Positions 35,078 through 46,323 of a DNA stretch of 64,000 bases are shown here, in pieces. The translations under genes were made by a program, and so were the position numbers. Position 1 is the first letter of the stretch, and each line of letters begins with the position of its first letter. The notes beneath the pieces are model-generated. The model was not told the origin of the DNA, searched no databases, and worked only from the letters and a program-made list of their open reading frames with translations. Source of the stretch: Rhizaria sp. SCN 62-66 (Eukaryota; Rhizaria, unplaced); NCBI GenBank assembly GCA_001724265.1, contig MEDY01000325.1, positions 1 to 64,000 of the forward strand. Direction: 5' to 3'.

Positions 35078-38000
35078 AACAACAACAACAACAACAACAA
35101 TATCAGCAGCGTGACAAGCTTCCATCACAGATCAATCTCGCAAACGACTCCGAGACGGATTCTGAAACCGACACTAAATCCTGCACCGACGACTCCGACG
35201 CTGACTCCAGCACGGACACTGATGTGGCTTCCACGCCCGTGGCAAAGCCCCGCCGTGGAGATGGCAACGGCAGCGCCAACAGTGCAGACAAGAGGCGCAG
35301 CGGCCGAACCAACGACAGCGTGAACTACAACGAAACCGTCGCCTCAGAGTCTGACTCTGATTCCGACTCTGATCGCAGTTCGAGCTCCAACACGGGTCCA
35401 GGCCTCAAGCCGGCAGCGACTCAGCCGAGCGCTAATGCTGGCCATGTCTCTGCGTCTGACTCCGACTCTGGCTCTAGCTCGGACTCCGAATCATCCAAGA
35501 GCTCTGGCTCCGACTCGGATTCCGGCGTTGCTATCGAAAGTGACGACGATGATATCAAGGCTGGCCACGCCAACAAGAGCGACATCAGTGCTGGAGTCGG
35601 TATAACCGCTGAGTTGGCAAGGATTATTAGTCGCAACAGCGAAAGCAACCCCGATCGCGACTATGATGATAACGACGACGATCAGAGTGTTCAGACGATT
35701 GCCAGCAGCAGAGGCGGGGTTCTGCAAATGGCCCCCAGTGCAACTGTGCGGATTTTCTGGGACATGCCGCCCGCGGCCAGCAGCAGCAAGCTTCAGTCAG
35801 TGCCGCGCCACGTTAAAGCCGACGACGATGATGACGACGGCACTGTGTGCGCGTTGTTCAAGGCCAATACGCCTACGAAGCGGGCACCAAGTAACGCAGC
35901 AACGCCGCATTCCCAGTCATCGTCACAGGAGGCGCGGTCGAGCGCGAGCTCTAGTCAAGTCATTTTCCCTATCACTGGCACCCGCGCTGGCTCCGTCACT
36001 GCCACCACGGCGTCGAAGCCAACTGCTGTGGCGAAGGGGCCCAAGAGCCGGCGTCTTCAGACGCTCGACCAGTCTGACGCAGACTCTGACTCCGACGACA
36101 TTGAGGTCCCAAGCGAGACGGCGGCGGTGAATGGCACAGCTCCCGCACTAACTGCCCTAACCAGCTCTCGGACCGCGGATGCTGTGAGCGTTGGCTCCGC
36201 TCGTGCGCACCGCAACTTGACTTCCCCTGCCCCTGTCGGTGCTGCCGAGTCAGCTGAGCCTGCCGGGACTGCGGGGGCCGCGGGTCGCTCGCAGGTCGCC
36301 AGATCGGCCGCGGGTAATGAACCGGCTGTCATAAGTGACAGTGACCCTGACAGTCAAAATGGTTGTGACAGCTGTGTTACGATCTCGTCATCGAGCTCCG
36401 ACTCCGAGACTGATTCCTAGACGGATTCTGACTCGGCCTCGGACACTGCCACTGGCGGTAAATCTGTCGCCGACGCTGCCGCTGGCACCGACGTTAACCG
36501 TGTACCAATGCCTGGCGTGAACGCTAAGAGCTAGGATGACGGTGAGGATGAATCTCCCACTGTGACTGAGTCTACTGAGTCAGAGTCGGAATCAGGATCA
36601 GACTCCCCGGTCATGGTGCCTGTGAGTGACCGTGAGCAGCGCAAGAGAGTTCGCGAGCAGAGTCTGCACAAGATGCTGCAGCAACAAGTCCTCCAGCAAC
36701 AGCAGCAACAGCAACAGCAACGCGTCGCCGAGGCGTCTTACTCCGCAGACTCAGCGGTGGGTGTTGCGAGTGCCGGTCTGAGTAACCCTGAGGCCGCTCC
36801 TGTTGCGAATGCAGCAAGCGACCGGCGGGTCGGTGGGCGCGGCAAGGTCTCAGCGTCTGCCCGCACAGCAACGGTACCAGCACCAACAACAACAGCAACA
36901 GTTATAGCAATGCCGCAAGCTCTGTCTGCGCCAAACGTCATTGATGGGAATCCTAACCGCAGCTGCGATGTCGTCGCCAGTGACAGCGATGACAGCGATG
37001 ACATTGGTGATGAGGAGGCGGATGATGATGATGGTACTGATGACGAGCAAGATGAACACGAAAACGGAGACAATGACGTCCGTGAGATTGCCTGCGACAG
37101 TGACGAAGGCTTCGAAAACACAAGCAGCAAACGTGCTCGACTTGCATCTGCTTCTGCACCCAAGACCTCTGGTCTTAAATTTGACTCCGATAGTGACTCT
37201 GGTGATCATGCTGAGCGCACGCCGAGTGACCGTGAGCAGCAGCAGCAGCAGCTTGAACAACTGCACTCCCATCGCAGTCCTCGCCTCAGTCGCCGCTCTT
37301 GCCAGAGTGACCGTGAGCGCAGTCGCCGCGAGCGCGCGCTGGCCCTGCTGAAGCGCCCCAGCTCTCTGTCCGCCGGCGCGCTGCTCGTGCTCGCGCCGCC
37401 GGTGTGGACGCTGTTGCCGCCGTGCCTCGCGCACAACGAAGTGATCACGATCCAGCTCCGCTTCCTCGTCAACTCCGACAGCAGCCCTGACACGGGGGCC
37501 GGCGCGCGCGCGCTCACTGCGGGCACCGGGACCGAAAAAATCGCGTCCCTGCGGCAGGTCCACCAGTCGGAGCAGATCACATTCGGCGCTTCCGACTGCG
37601 CCTCCGTCTGGCCGGGCGCGTACATGAGCGACGCCGCGCTGGACCTGGCATTCGCGCTCGTGCAGGCGCGCGCGCCGCAGCCACCTTCGCTGGCCTCGCT
37701 GGCGGCGCTCGCGGCCGCGAAGCCCGCGGCGACCGCGGCGACCGCGGCGGGCGAGAACGCGCCGCCGGCGACTGCTACAGTGACCGTGGGCGGGGTGGCC
37801 GTGGGCAGCGGCACGCTCCGCGCAGTCCGTGCGCTGCCGTACGGCGCGCCGGTGCAGAGCAGCGTGGTGTACTCATCGCTCTTCGTGCCATCGCTGCGGC
37901 CCAACGCGCCGCAGCAGGCGCAACTCAAGCGCGACCGCGAGGCCGAGCTGGCCCACGCGTACGAGAGTGTTCGACACATGCTCACTGCGTTCGGTCCCCT

Positions 38001-41000
38001 CGGTCAAAACCAGGCTCAGCAATGGCAGGACAGCGCGGGCGTGAGTGGCAGTGCGAGCGCGGCTGCTGCCAATGAGGCCGGGCTTTGCGACTCGCATTCG
38101 CACTCGCGCATTTTCGCTGATCCCCTGCCCAGTCTGCAGTCGCAGATGCAAGCGCTATTGCGTCCGCAGCCCGCACGGAGCTCGCAGAATTGCCTCGACA
38201 ACTTCTCTGACTGTGACGACGACGACGACACCGACAGCAACAACAGCATGGCCAGTCGGAGTCACAACAGCCACGGTCAGAAGCGCGGCGGTCCATCGTC
38301 GCTGAGCGCGCATCCCGGTGCGATGGACGGCGACGGCAGCGAGAGCGAATGCGGGCACGAGAGCGACTGCGTGCGCGAACGCATGAGCGAGCTGGAGGAG
38401 CAGAGCGAAGAGGACGACGACGACGAGTACTACTCGCGCAACAGCTACATCGTCGCTAACTACAAGATGGTGACCGCGCTCACTGCGGCGGCGCATGGAC
38501 GCGACGGCAGCAGCAGCATTAGCAGCAGCAGCAGCGGCAGCAGCACCGAATATAGCAGCACTGGCTCTGATCATCAGACGAGCGTGAGCGACGGTATGAA
38601 CAGTGGCCGCAGCAATTTGGCTGGCGCGGTGCATGCTACCTTTCGCAACAGCAGTGGCAGTAAGAGCGCCAAATCTGCGGCTAAGATTTCTAGCACCACT
38701 GCGAGCACGAACGATACGACGAATAGTTTCAGCAACGACTTGGCTCTCGCCGCTTTGCCGACACACGCAGAAGCCGTCACCTACTGGCGCATGGCGACAG
38801 AGGGGCGGCTTAACTTATCCCCGCACTGCGAGATCCTGCGGCCGCTCCGCGCAGACGCGTGGGTACCTCCGCATGTTGACGAAAACACGCCGGCACCGCA
38901 GCCGGCGACAGCGTCCGGCGCCGCGACAGCGGGTGGGAGCGCGAGAGCGCATCCGCCGCTGATGACTGCGCCGGGGCTGTGGCGCGTGGGCATCCCCACC
39001 GCGGTGCATCACAGCTCTCACTCTACGACCTCCGCCTTGGTGGCTCCTGCTCTTGCCGCTGCTGCTACTGCTGCTGCTTCCGCTCCTGTTGCGAGTGTCG
39101 CTGCAGCGGCGCCCGCGGTCAATGACGACGACCGTGACCTCGACGCTGAGGACGAGTTCGACGCCTTGCGGCCCAGCCAGGCCACCAGTGTCTCCGGCCG
39201 CATCGGCGGCGGGGGCGGCGGCGGCATCATCGCCGGTATGTGGCCGCGGCAGCCCTTGGACTGGTATGCTGATCCTGCGACCGACTACGTCCGTGGGGTC
39301 GGGACCTCCAAGTACTCAGGACAGTATTTGCGTGCGCCTCAGGTGCCGCGCACTCTTAACGACTCGCTATTCGCGCCTCTCAGAGTCACTAACTCCCCTG
39401 ATATCAGCAGCTCTCATTTGTTTACTGACAATGTCAACGTTATTCCAATCTACAGTAGCAACAACAACAGCAGCGACAGCCTCTACGCGCAGCTCCGGAC
39501 TCAGCTGCGCTTGCACTCTCAGCCGCAGTCTGAGGCACGGTCGCATCGCCACGAGCGCCCGTACCCGCAGTCTCCCTGGGGCTTCGTGACTGCGTCCTCG
39601 GCGGCCGCCCTGCCGGTCCTGCCGCCGCACGCGTGGGCGGGCACTTACACGCGCTACCACCCCCTTACACCGCCGCCGTACCGCCGCGCGCAGCACGGCG
39701 CCGCGCAGAGCGCGCTGTACAGGGCGATCCGCAACGCGCAGGACAAGTAGCAGCAACAAGAGAGTCACCGCGCTGACGGTGGCGCAGCTTCTGCTCGGCC
39801 CACGGCCAGCGCGAGCGCGCGCGTTGTGCCCGCTGCGGCGGCGCTCAGCGTCGCGCAGAAGGTGTCCCCGCGCACAGCTGAGCACCACCACGCCAGGCGG
39901 CAGCAGGAGCAGCTCGAGCAGCAGCAACACGAGCAGCTGCTGCAGCAGAGGCGGCAGCTCCGGCAGCAGCAGCAGCGCGAGCAGCGCCGCGCCGTGCTGC
40001 GGGCACACGCGCGCGCGCTGCTGCTGCGGAGCCTGCGGCTGCCGGCGCCGCTGCCGCTGGTGCACGGGCTGTGGTTCGACCGCGTTGCGCGCTGGATGCG
40101 CCGCACTGACGTCTTCGCCGCCGACGCGCTGTGCCTGCCGCTTATCTCACAGAACCACTGGACGCTGCTGCTCGTCCACGGACTGCTGCGCTGGCGCGTG
40201 CGCGAGGCTCGCGTCGCGCGCAGGGCCGAGCGGTACGCGCTCGCGCTCGCGCGGGCGCAGGCCGCGGGCGCTAAGGCGGCCGTGGCGGCGGCGGCGGCGC
40301 ACGCGATCATCGCAGCGTTCGATGGCATCAGCAAGAGCGATACCACTGGCGTCAACAACTCCGCAGGCAATGCTGCGAGAGGCTACGGTGGTGGCGCCTC
40401 TTCCGCTGCTGCTGCGGGCGTCGACCTAGCCCAGGCTCTTACAGCTGCTCTGGCCTATAACGGCCAGCACGGCCGTCGCGGCCTCCACGGTCACGGCCTC
40501 GGCGGTACGGGTGTACACAGTCAATCCGCGCCCGCGCACAGCCTCGCTCTGCTCAACGCGGCCTCCCGCAACGGCGGCGGCGCCACTGCTGCCGCTGCCG
40601 CTTTGATCTCGGCCGAGACTGTGCAGGCCGCGGTCGCGCGCGCCGCCGCCACCGCCTCTGCCGCGGCGGACGCTGTGACTGCCGCGACAGACGCGGCTCG
40701 CCAGCTGGAGCGCGCGGCCGGGGCGCTGCTGGCCGGCGACTGCTGCGTACTTCTGGTCAACTCGCTGCAGAACCACAAGGAAGAGCTCATCTACGCCTAC
40801 TCGAGCGGCAGGACGCTGATCAAGGGCGCGGCCAAAACAGGGCTCCAGGTGCCGCCGGCGCTGCTGGGCCGCTCGATGACGGCGCCACCTAACGAGGCAA
40901 GCGTTGTCATTCACAGCAACAGCAACGGTGCGACGAGTAAGAGCAGGAACAAGAGGAAGGACGCGAATAAGCTGGCTGCTCAACTAAAGGCGGCCACGGC

Positions 41001-44000
41001 TGCCGCGTCTAAGGGCGCGTCGCCTCTCAGTGCAAAGCTGTGTGGCTCCGCGAGCAAGAATGCTGCTACTGATGCTGCGCCGAAGATTACTGGCAATGCT
41101 GTTTCTGCTGATACTACGACTAGCAAGACCAAGAGCCCCAACCCCAAGGTCACTGCGACAGCGCCCAATGTTCGCGCACGCGTTGCCAGCCCTCTAGCTG
41201 CTAGCCTTGGCAACGAAAAGGATCGGGCTGCAGCAGTGGCGGTCGCCAACGCGTCGAAGCAACTGAAGCGGGCCTTCGCAGACTTGATTGGCAACAACGA
41301 TAGCAACAGCGATGACAGCGACGAAAGTGACAGCGAAAGTGACAGCAGTGGCACCGGCGCTGTCATTGGTGCTCAAACCATGAACGACAACGATGACGAC
41401 GATGATACTGCTGATGCCACGACTGGCGGTACTGCTCACGACGCCAACGCTGACGAAGACAACGAGGATGAGGACGAGGACGCCGCTGACGACGACGCTG
41501 CCAATGACGATGACGACGATGACACCGACGACACCGACGTCGATCACGACGACGCTGGCGGCGTAACCTCTGCTAATAGCGCAACCCCCCGGTGCGGTAT
41601 TCCGGCCCCCGTGATGAACGCGTCCCCGGTCACCGCGCTCCTCGCCGCGGGCTATTGCATCGTGCGCCCCGCGCGTCTGCACCCGGACCCCTTAGTCGGC
41701 GCCATCTGCAGGTACTTAGACCAGCTCTGGCTCGAGCCCGCCAACGCGCCGCACCGTGCGCTCGTGCTCGCGGTCCGCAACGGCTGCGGCGACGAGGCCC
41801 AGGACGACGCGGAGGACGACCGCGCCGCCGCCGACGCCGCCGCCGCGGGCGCCGCGATGACGGCAGCTCTCGCAGGTTCTCACCCTGCAACGGCAACTGC
41901 CACTGCGAGCTCGAGTGCGAGTGCGAGCTGTGTCACAGAGGGAGGCGCCCCGTCTGGGTTGGTTGCAGAGCAGTACATCAGGCTGGCGCGGGAGCTGCGC
42001 AGGAGCCCGTACTATGCGGTTCCGAAAAAAGCGCCTGCGAACGACGCGTTCTGCCCCTGCAACAACTGCATCAACAACAACGTCAACGGCTCTACTGGTT
42101 TAAACGCCGCCAATGTTCACTCCAGCGCCTCTGGCAACGTCGCGAACCCGAGTCACGCGGGGCCGGCCGCCGCTGCGGAGGTGGTGAACGTCGGCGTGGG
42201 CGTCGTCGGCGGCGACAAGTGCCTGCACCGGCGGCTGCACGAGCGGGCCTACACCAAGCGGCCCAGCGCCGAGAGCGTGGCGTGCCTGTTCGAGCCCACG
42301 CCCGCGCAGCTGCGGTCGCTGCGCATTGTCGCGGGCTCGCACAGTGTCGCTGTCGATAGTGCGGCTGAGGATCACAACCACAGCTTCATTGCGAAGCAGG
42401 AGCAGCTTTGGCACTACTACAAGCACTCTCTTCCTGCTTCGGTTGCCAACACCGTCCCTCAAGTCTTTGCTCAGCAGTCGCACACCCGTTCCCACCGCGC
42501 TGCCGCGTCCAAGCCGCTGTCTAAGTACCCCTTAGACGCCGCGTCCCCGGCCTTCGCGCTGCCGCTGTACGCCGCGGCGCCGCACTGCCCTTCGTTCCTG
42601 CTGCTCCCCACAGTGACCCTGGACTCGCCGCAGCAGCGCAACGGCGCCGACTGCGGCCCCTTCGCCTCGGCTTTTGCCAGCGCGCACCTGCAGCGGCCGC
42701 TTACGCTCGCGGGCGGGCTGGGCGCGGTGGTCCGCCGCGCGGGCGCCGTGGCGGCCGCGCAGGCCGAAGCACAGCGCGTCATGATCGCCGGTCTGCTTGC
42801 GACGGTGCACAATAATAACAAGGCTGCGCTCAGCACCAGCGCGGCGGGCAGCGGGGCGAGCAGCGCGAATGTGAAGCAAGGCCCGTTGTCGTTAATTCTG
42901 ACGCCGACGCCGTTTTACGCTGCAAGCGACGCCAGTGCGCATGATGGCTTCGCCTGTGTTGGTGCTGGAATTACGGCGATGTGCGATGACGCTCACAGTT
43001 GCTATGCGCAGACAGGCCACTTAGTGAGTCGTGCTCACGGTCACTTCGAGTGCTGCGCGTCGCCAGCGCCGGTTTGGACGTGGACGCCGCTACCAGCGCT
43101 CACAACCACTGCCAAGACCACGACTACTAGTGTTGCTGCGCCAGATGAGGTGACTGCGCCCACGGTCACTCCGCTGACTCTCGAGGCATCGCGCACGCGG
43201 CTGAACTTTGCGACGAGCGAGATCAAACGCCGCGTGCGTGAAAAGCTCATCGAGCTCATCATGGCTGCGAGCAACCAGAGCTCCAGCAGCGCGACCGCGG
43301 CGGCCGCGACGCCGCCCGCGTCGCTGCTGCTGGCGTCGCAGCCACACGTTAAGTCCGAGCATGGTGGCGTGCAGATGTCGCTGTCGAGCAAGCTCCAGCT
43401 CTTGCAAAGCGCTCCTAGTGCGTGGAGCCCCAGCTCTCTGCTCAGTGCGATTGCCGGCCTTCACCCTGGCGGTAACGCCGGCGCCAGTCGTGGCCAGCTC
43501 GCGCTTGCCGTCGCACTCAAGGGTCACGCCTCAGACTCCAAGCACGACGTGAACTCTGGCGCTGGCCCTGCTGTCGGCGCTACTGCCGTTTCTCGCCCTA
43601 ACCAGCGGCTGGGCCTGGGCCTCGCCCCCGCCCAAGTCTCGGCCGGCGGCGAGCAGTTCACCGCTGTCGGCCTGGCAGAGGCCGTGGGCCAGGTTGGGCT
43701 CACCAACTGGGACGCCGCGGCACTGCTGCGCGCCGCGCTGAACAAGGACACGGGTGACGACTACGTCAACGACTACAACGACCTCAACGCTCTGGGCGAG
43801 TTTAGCGACTCTGATGGTGATAGCGGCAGCGACCGTGACGGGAGCGACCCTGGTTTGGCCCAAAGTACGAACGCGACTGAGAAGGAGAACAACGAGGATG
43901 ACGATGTGGGCACCGCGAATGGCTCCGATCGCAACAACCTCTCGACCCAGTCAAATGACCGTGACTCGCGCTCTGCTGATCCCAGCTCTGACGCCACGGC

Positions 44001-45897
44001 TTATCACAACGCCGTGAACAGGGGCCTCACCTCGAGCCGCAGCAGCGCCCGCGTCCGCAGCGGCGCGCAGCTGAGAGGCTACGCGGGCATGGACGGCAAC
44101 GACAGCGACTACGAGAGCGGCGGCAAGACCAAGAACAGCGGCACGGGGCTCTTCGCGCAGCCCATTCTGGCGCCGCTGATCTCTGCTGTGATGCGAGAGT
44201 ACACCGCGCAGGAGCTCGTGAAGGACCAGGAGCGGGCGCAGAAGCAGCTGGCCAAGCTTGTGCAACGCGCGCAGAAGCAAGAGGGTCAAGGCAGCTCGCA
44301 TAGTGGGTGTGTAGTGACCGCGGACGGCGCTGTCATGCCGTGCAAGTGCTGCGCCGGAGTCACCAAGTGTTGTATGCTGCCTCGCTTGAACAACACCAGT
44401 GGCAAGGGCGCGATTGGCAAGCAGAGTCTACGCTGTGTACGTTCGAGCGCGACTGATCACTCTCTCGGTCTCGATGCAAACAGCGCTCCTCTTGACGCTG
44501 GCGCTCCTGCGTTCTACTTACACCTTGACAAGAAGAACCCTGCTGACGCATCTGTGATTGGCTTGGCAGTTCAGAACGAGTGCCTGGCGCGCTTGTTGGC
44601 GTTCTCAAAGCAACAAGCTGGTTCCGGTGATGCTTCCAACGACAATGCTGACAGTTTTGGCTTCATTGCGACGCCTTCTGCAAATCTCGCTGATACTGCC
44701 CGCGCCAGCGTCTGCAACTGTGGTTTTGCTCCCGGTGCGCTGAAGATGTGCCTGTGTCGTCTCGCCTCAGAGAGCTCCAACGCTGCTGCGGTCGCGGCTG
44801 TAGCTCTGACTCCTGCGAGAGCGAGAGCCTTGCCGACAGTGCCAGCTTCTCCTGTTAGAGTTGCTTCCGGTGCGGGCACTCGTACGTCGTTGAGCTCGAG
44901 CACGAGCTCAAGCCTTGACGGCTCTGACGATGACTCGATCATGATTATCGACTCGGACTCTGAAGCTGACGCTGACACCGATGACGACATCGGCACGACC
45001 GCTCGCAGGAGCAGGAATCCGAAAGCTTCTGCAAAGAAGTCGAGTCGCGCGAGCCACGCCGTCACCGACGCGCTCCCGGCCGCGAATGCCGACACCAGTC
45101 CCAACAAGGCCGCGGGCGGGTCCCCAACGCGGGCCGGCCGCGGCGGCGGCGAGTATGCTACGCCGAAGCCCCCCGTCAGTGCTTCGCGCGTCGGCCACTT
45201 GCGTCTGAGCGCTGTGGCCGACAGCCCCGCGCTGGACGGTGCCGGGAGCGCGAGCCCGCCGACGCGCGGCCGCAAGCGCAACGCGGCCTCGATGGACGCC
45301 GGCGCGAACGCGACTCCCGTGGCAACTGACGCGCGTCTCAGTCGCAATGCAAGCCACTCTGATATCTTTATTGACGTTGACGATGACAGTGACAACGCTG
45401 ATGAAGATAGTCATAGCGCGATCGCGCAGCAACGCAAGCGCTCGCACAAAGCCAGCGACAGCGCTCAAAACACCAACGCTCGCATGCCCGCCGGTGACGG
45501 CGCGAAGGGGGGTCGCAAGTCGAGCTTGGGCTCGCCCGTGGTCGTCAGTGTCGACAGTCACGCCGATGCCAGCAAGAGTGCCAGCAAGATCAAGCGCAGG
45601 TCCATGGCTGTAGATGCCGACGCTTTGCAGGAGTCCGAATCTGCCGCTGCCGTGGCTGCTGAGAATGTGGTTACGGCGGTGTCCAAGGTGACTCGCGGTC
45701 GGCCGCGCGCGTCGACCGGCGAGGCAGAGGCGGAGGCGCTGGCTGTGACTTCGGTTTCGATCTCTGCCACAAGCAAGCATGTGAGTGCGATGCCGATGAA
45801 AATGACGCGCAGCGCTAGCAATAATGCTGTTATCGTCGACACGAACGCAAAGACTGACACTGACACCGAAAAGTCAGGTCGGTCAAGGCGCCGGTGA
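33905..45897 (+). CDS. Giant Ulp1/SENP-type (C48) SUMO protease-like protein with seven in-frame TAG codons
   Basis: The frame starts at ATG 33905 (MSHSYKGRADPG). It shifts by one base inside the CAA tract near 35075 and ends at TGA 45895-45897, for about 3,997 residues if UAG is sense and one base is restored. TAGs lie at 34694, 34883, 34928, 34943, 36418, 36532 and 39748. Ulp1 pieces appear in family order: ITFGASDCASVWPGAYMSD (about 37580), LPLISQNHWTLLLVHG with the catalytic His (40156-40158), CVLLVNSLQ where the usual catalytic Asp is Asn (40759-40761), LVGAICRYLDQLW (about 41700), and SPQQRNGADCGPF with the Gln and the catalytic Cys (42652-42654). Low-complexity inserts of roughly 200 and 630 residues split the fold, as smaller inserts do in SENP6/7. 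Acidic-flanked hydrophobic motifs (SIMIIDSDSE, DIFIDVDDDSD) look like SUMO-interacting motifs. Likely a SUMO/Ubl protease; activity with Asn is uncertain. Confidence 0.78.
34883..34945 (+). other. Cluster of three in-frame TAG codons in a Gln-rich run
   Basis: Within 21 codons of the Ulp1-like gene, TAG occurs at 34883-34885, 34928-34930 and 34943-34945. The contexts are QPQA-TAG-SQSKLQ, QPQA-TAG-HSQA and HSQA-TAG-QSQLPPRQ. The surrounding residues are mainly Gln and Ser. This is the best local argument that UAG reads as glutamine. No TAA or TGA is in frame here. Confidence 0.75.
34991..35101 (+). repeat. CAA repeat tract encoding polyglutamine, with a one-base break
   Basis: A near-perfect (CAA)n tract encodes at least 29 Gln from 34991 to 35077. 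At 35075-35080 the pattern reads CAAAAC, equivalent to one missing C. After it the upstream frame reads polyAsn and then loses sense. The other frame continues polyGln, then YQQRDKLPSQ and the acidic Ser-rich coding of the Ulp1-like gene. Confidence 0.85.
39748..39750 (+). other. In-frame TAG inside the split Ulp1 catalytic domain
   Basis: The context is NAQDK-TAG-QQQESHR. The conserved N-terminal part of the Ulp1 domain lies upstream (about 37580-37680), and the catalytic His, Asn, Gln and Cys lie downstream (40156-42654) in the same frame. If the TAG is not read through or spliced out, no complete protease can be made. Confidence 0.8.
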
Positions 45898-46323
45898 CCA
45901 CAAATTCGCATACCAACTTTCACAGAATGCAAATCGCATATGCTTGTTGTTTATAGCTTTTGATTTACGCATTTCACATATCCTACAAGTTACCTATTTA
46001 CCCTGTTACATTGTATACCTCTAATATAGTGAATGTTACACTCTTAACACAATACACATTCTTGTCATCCGAAAACTTTGCAGTATGAACAGGAACGACG
46101 ATGTAGAACCAGAAATTGACGTATTTTGTATGCAGCATATATATATACACATCCTAAATTGGCCCTGATAAGCGCAAGCAACAATCAACAGAATCGATAA
46201 GAAGCGCCGCTGGCCAGCTGTTCGAGGTCACGTTGCAGTCACGCAGATGATAGACAAACGGCTTGACAAACGGCTTTGCATCTGCGTGACTGCAACGAGT
46301 CATAGAGGGACAGGCACAGCAAT
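45898..46323. other. Convergent 3' intergenic region
   Basis: About 425 AT-rich bases lie between the ends of the Ulp1-like gene (plus) and BDP1 (minus). Apart from the strong inverted repeat listed separately at 46231-46297, no gene or RNA signature is evident. Confidence 0.4.
46231..46297. repeat. Perfect 19-bp inverted repeat (hairpin) between convergent genes
   Basis: CGTTGCAGTCACGCAGATG at 46231-46249 is matched exactly by its reverse complement at 46279-46297. The 29-base loop contains a tandem direct repeat of GACAAACGGCTT. It lies 27 bases beyond the BDP1 stop codon on that gene's 3' side and 334 bases after the Ulp1-like stop, so it would be transcribed in the 3' UTR of BDP1 and perhaps of both genes. 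Confidence 0.9.

Noticed and set aside
34991-35101. CRISPR-like or satellite array
   Set aside because: It is a trinucleotide CAA microsatellite inside a coding frame, with no repeat-spacer structure.
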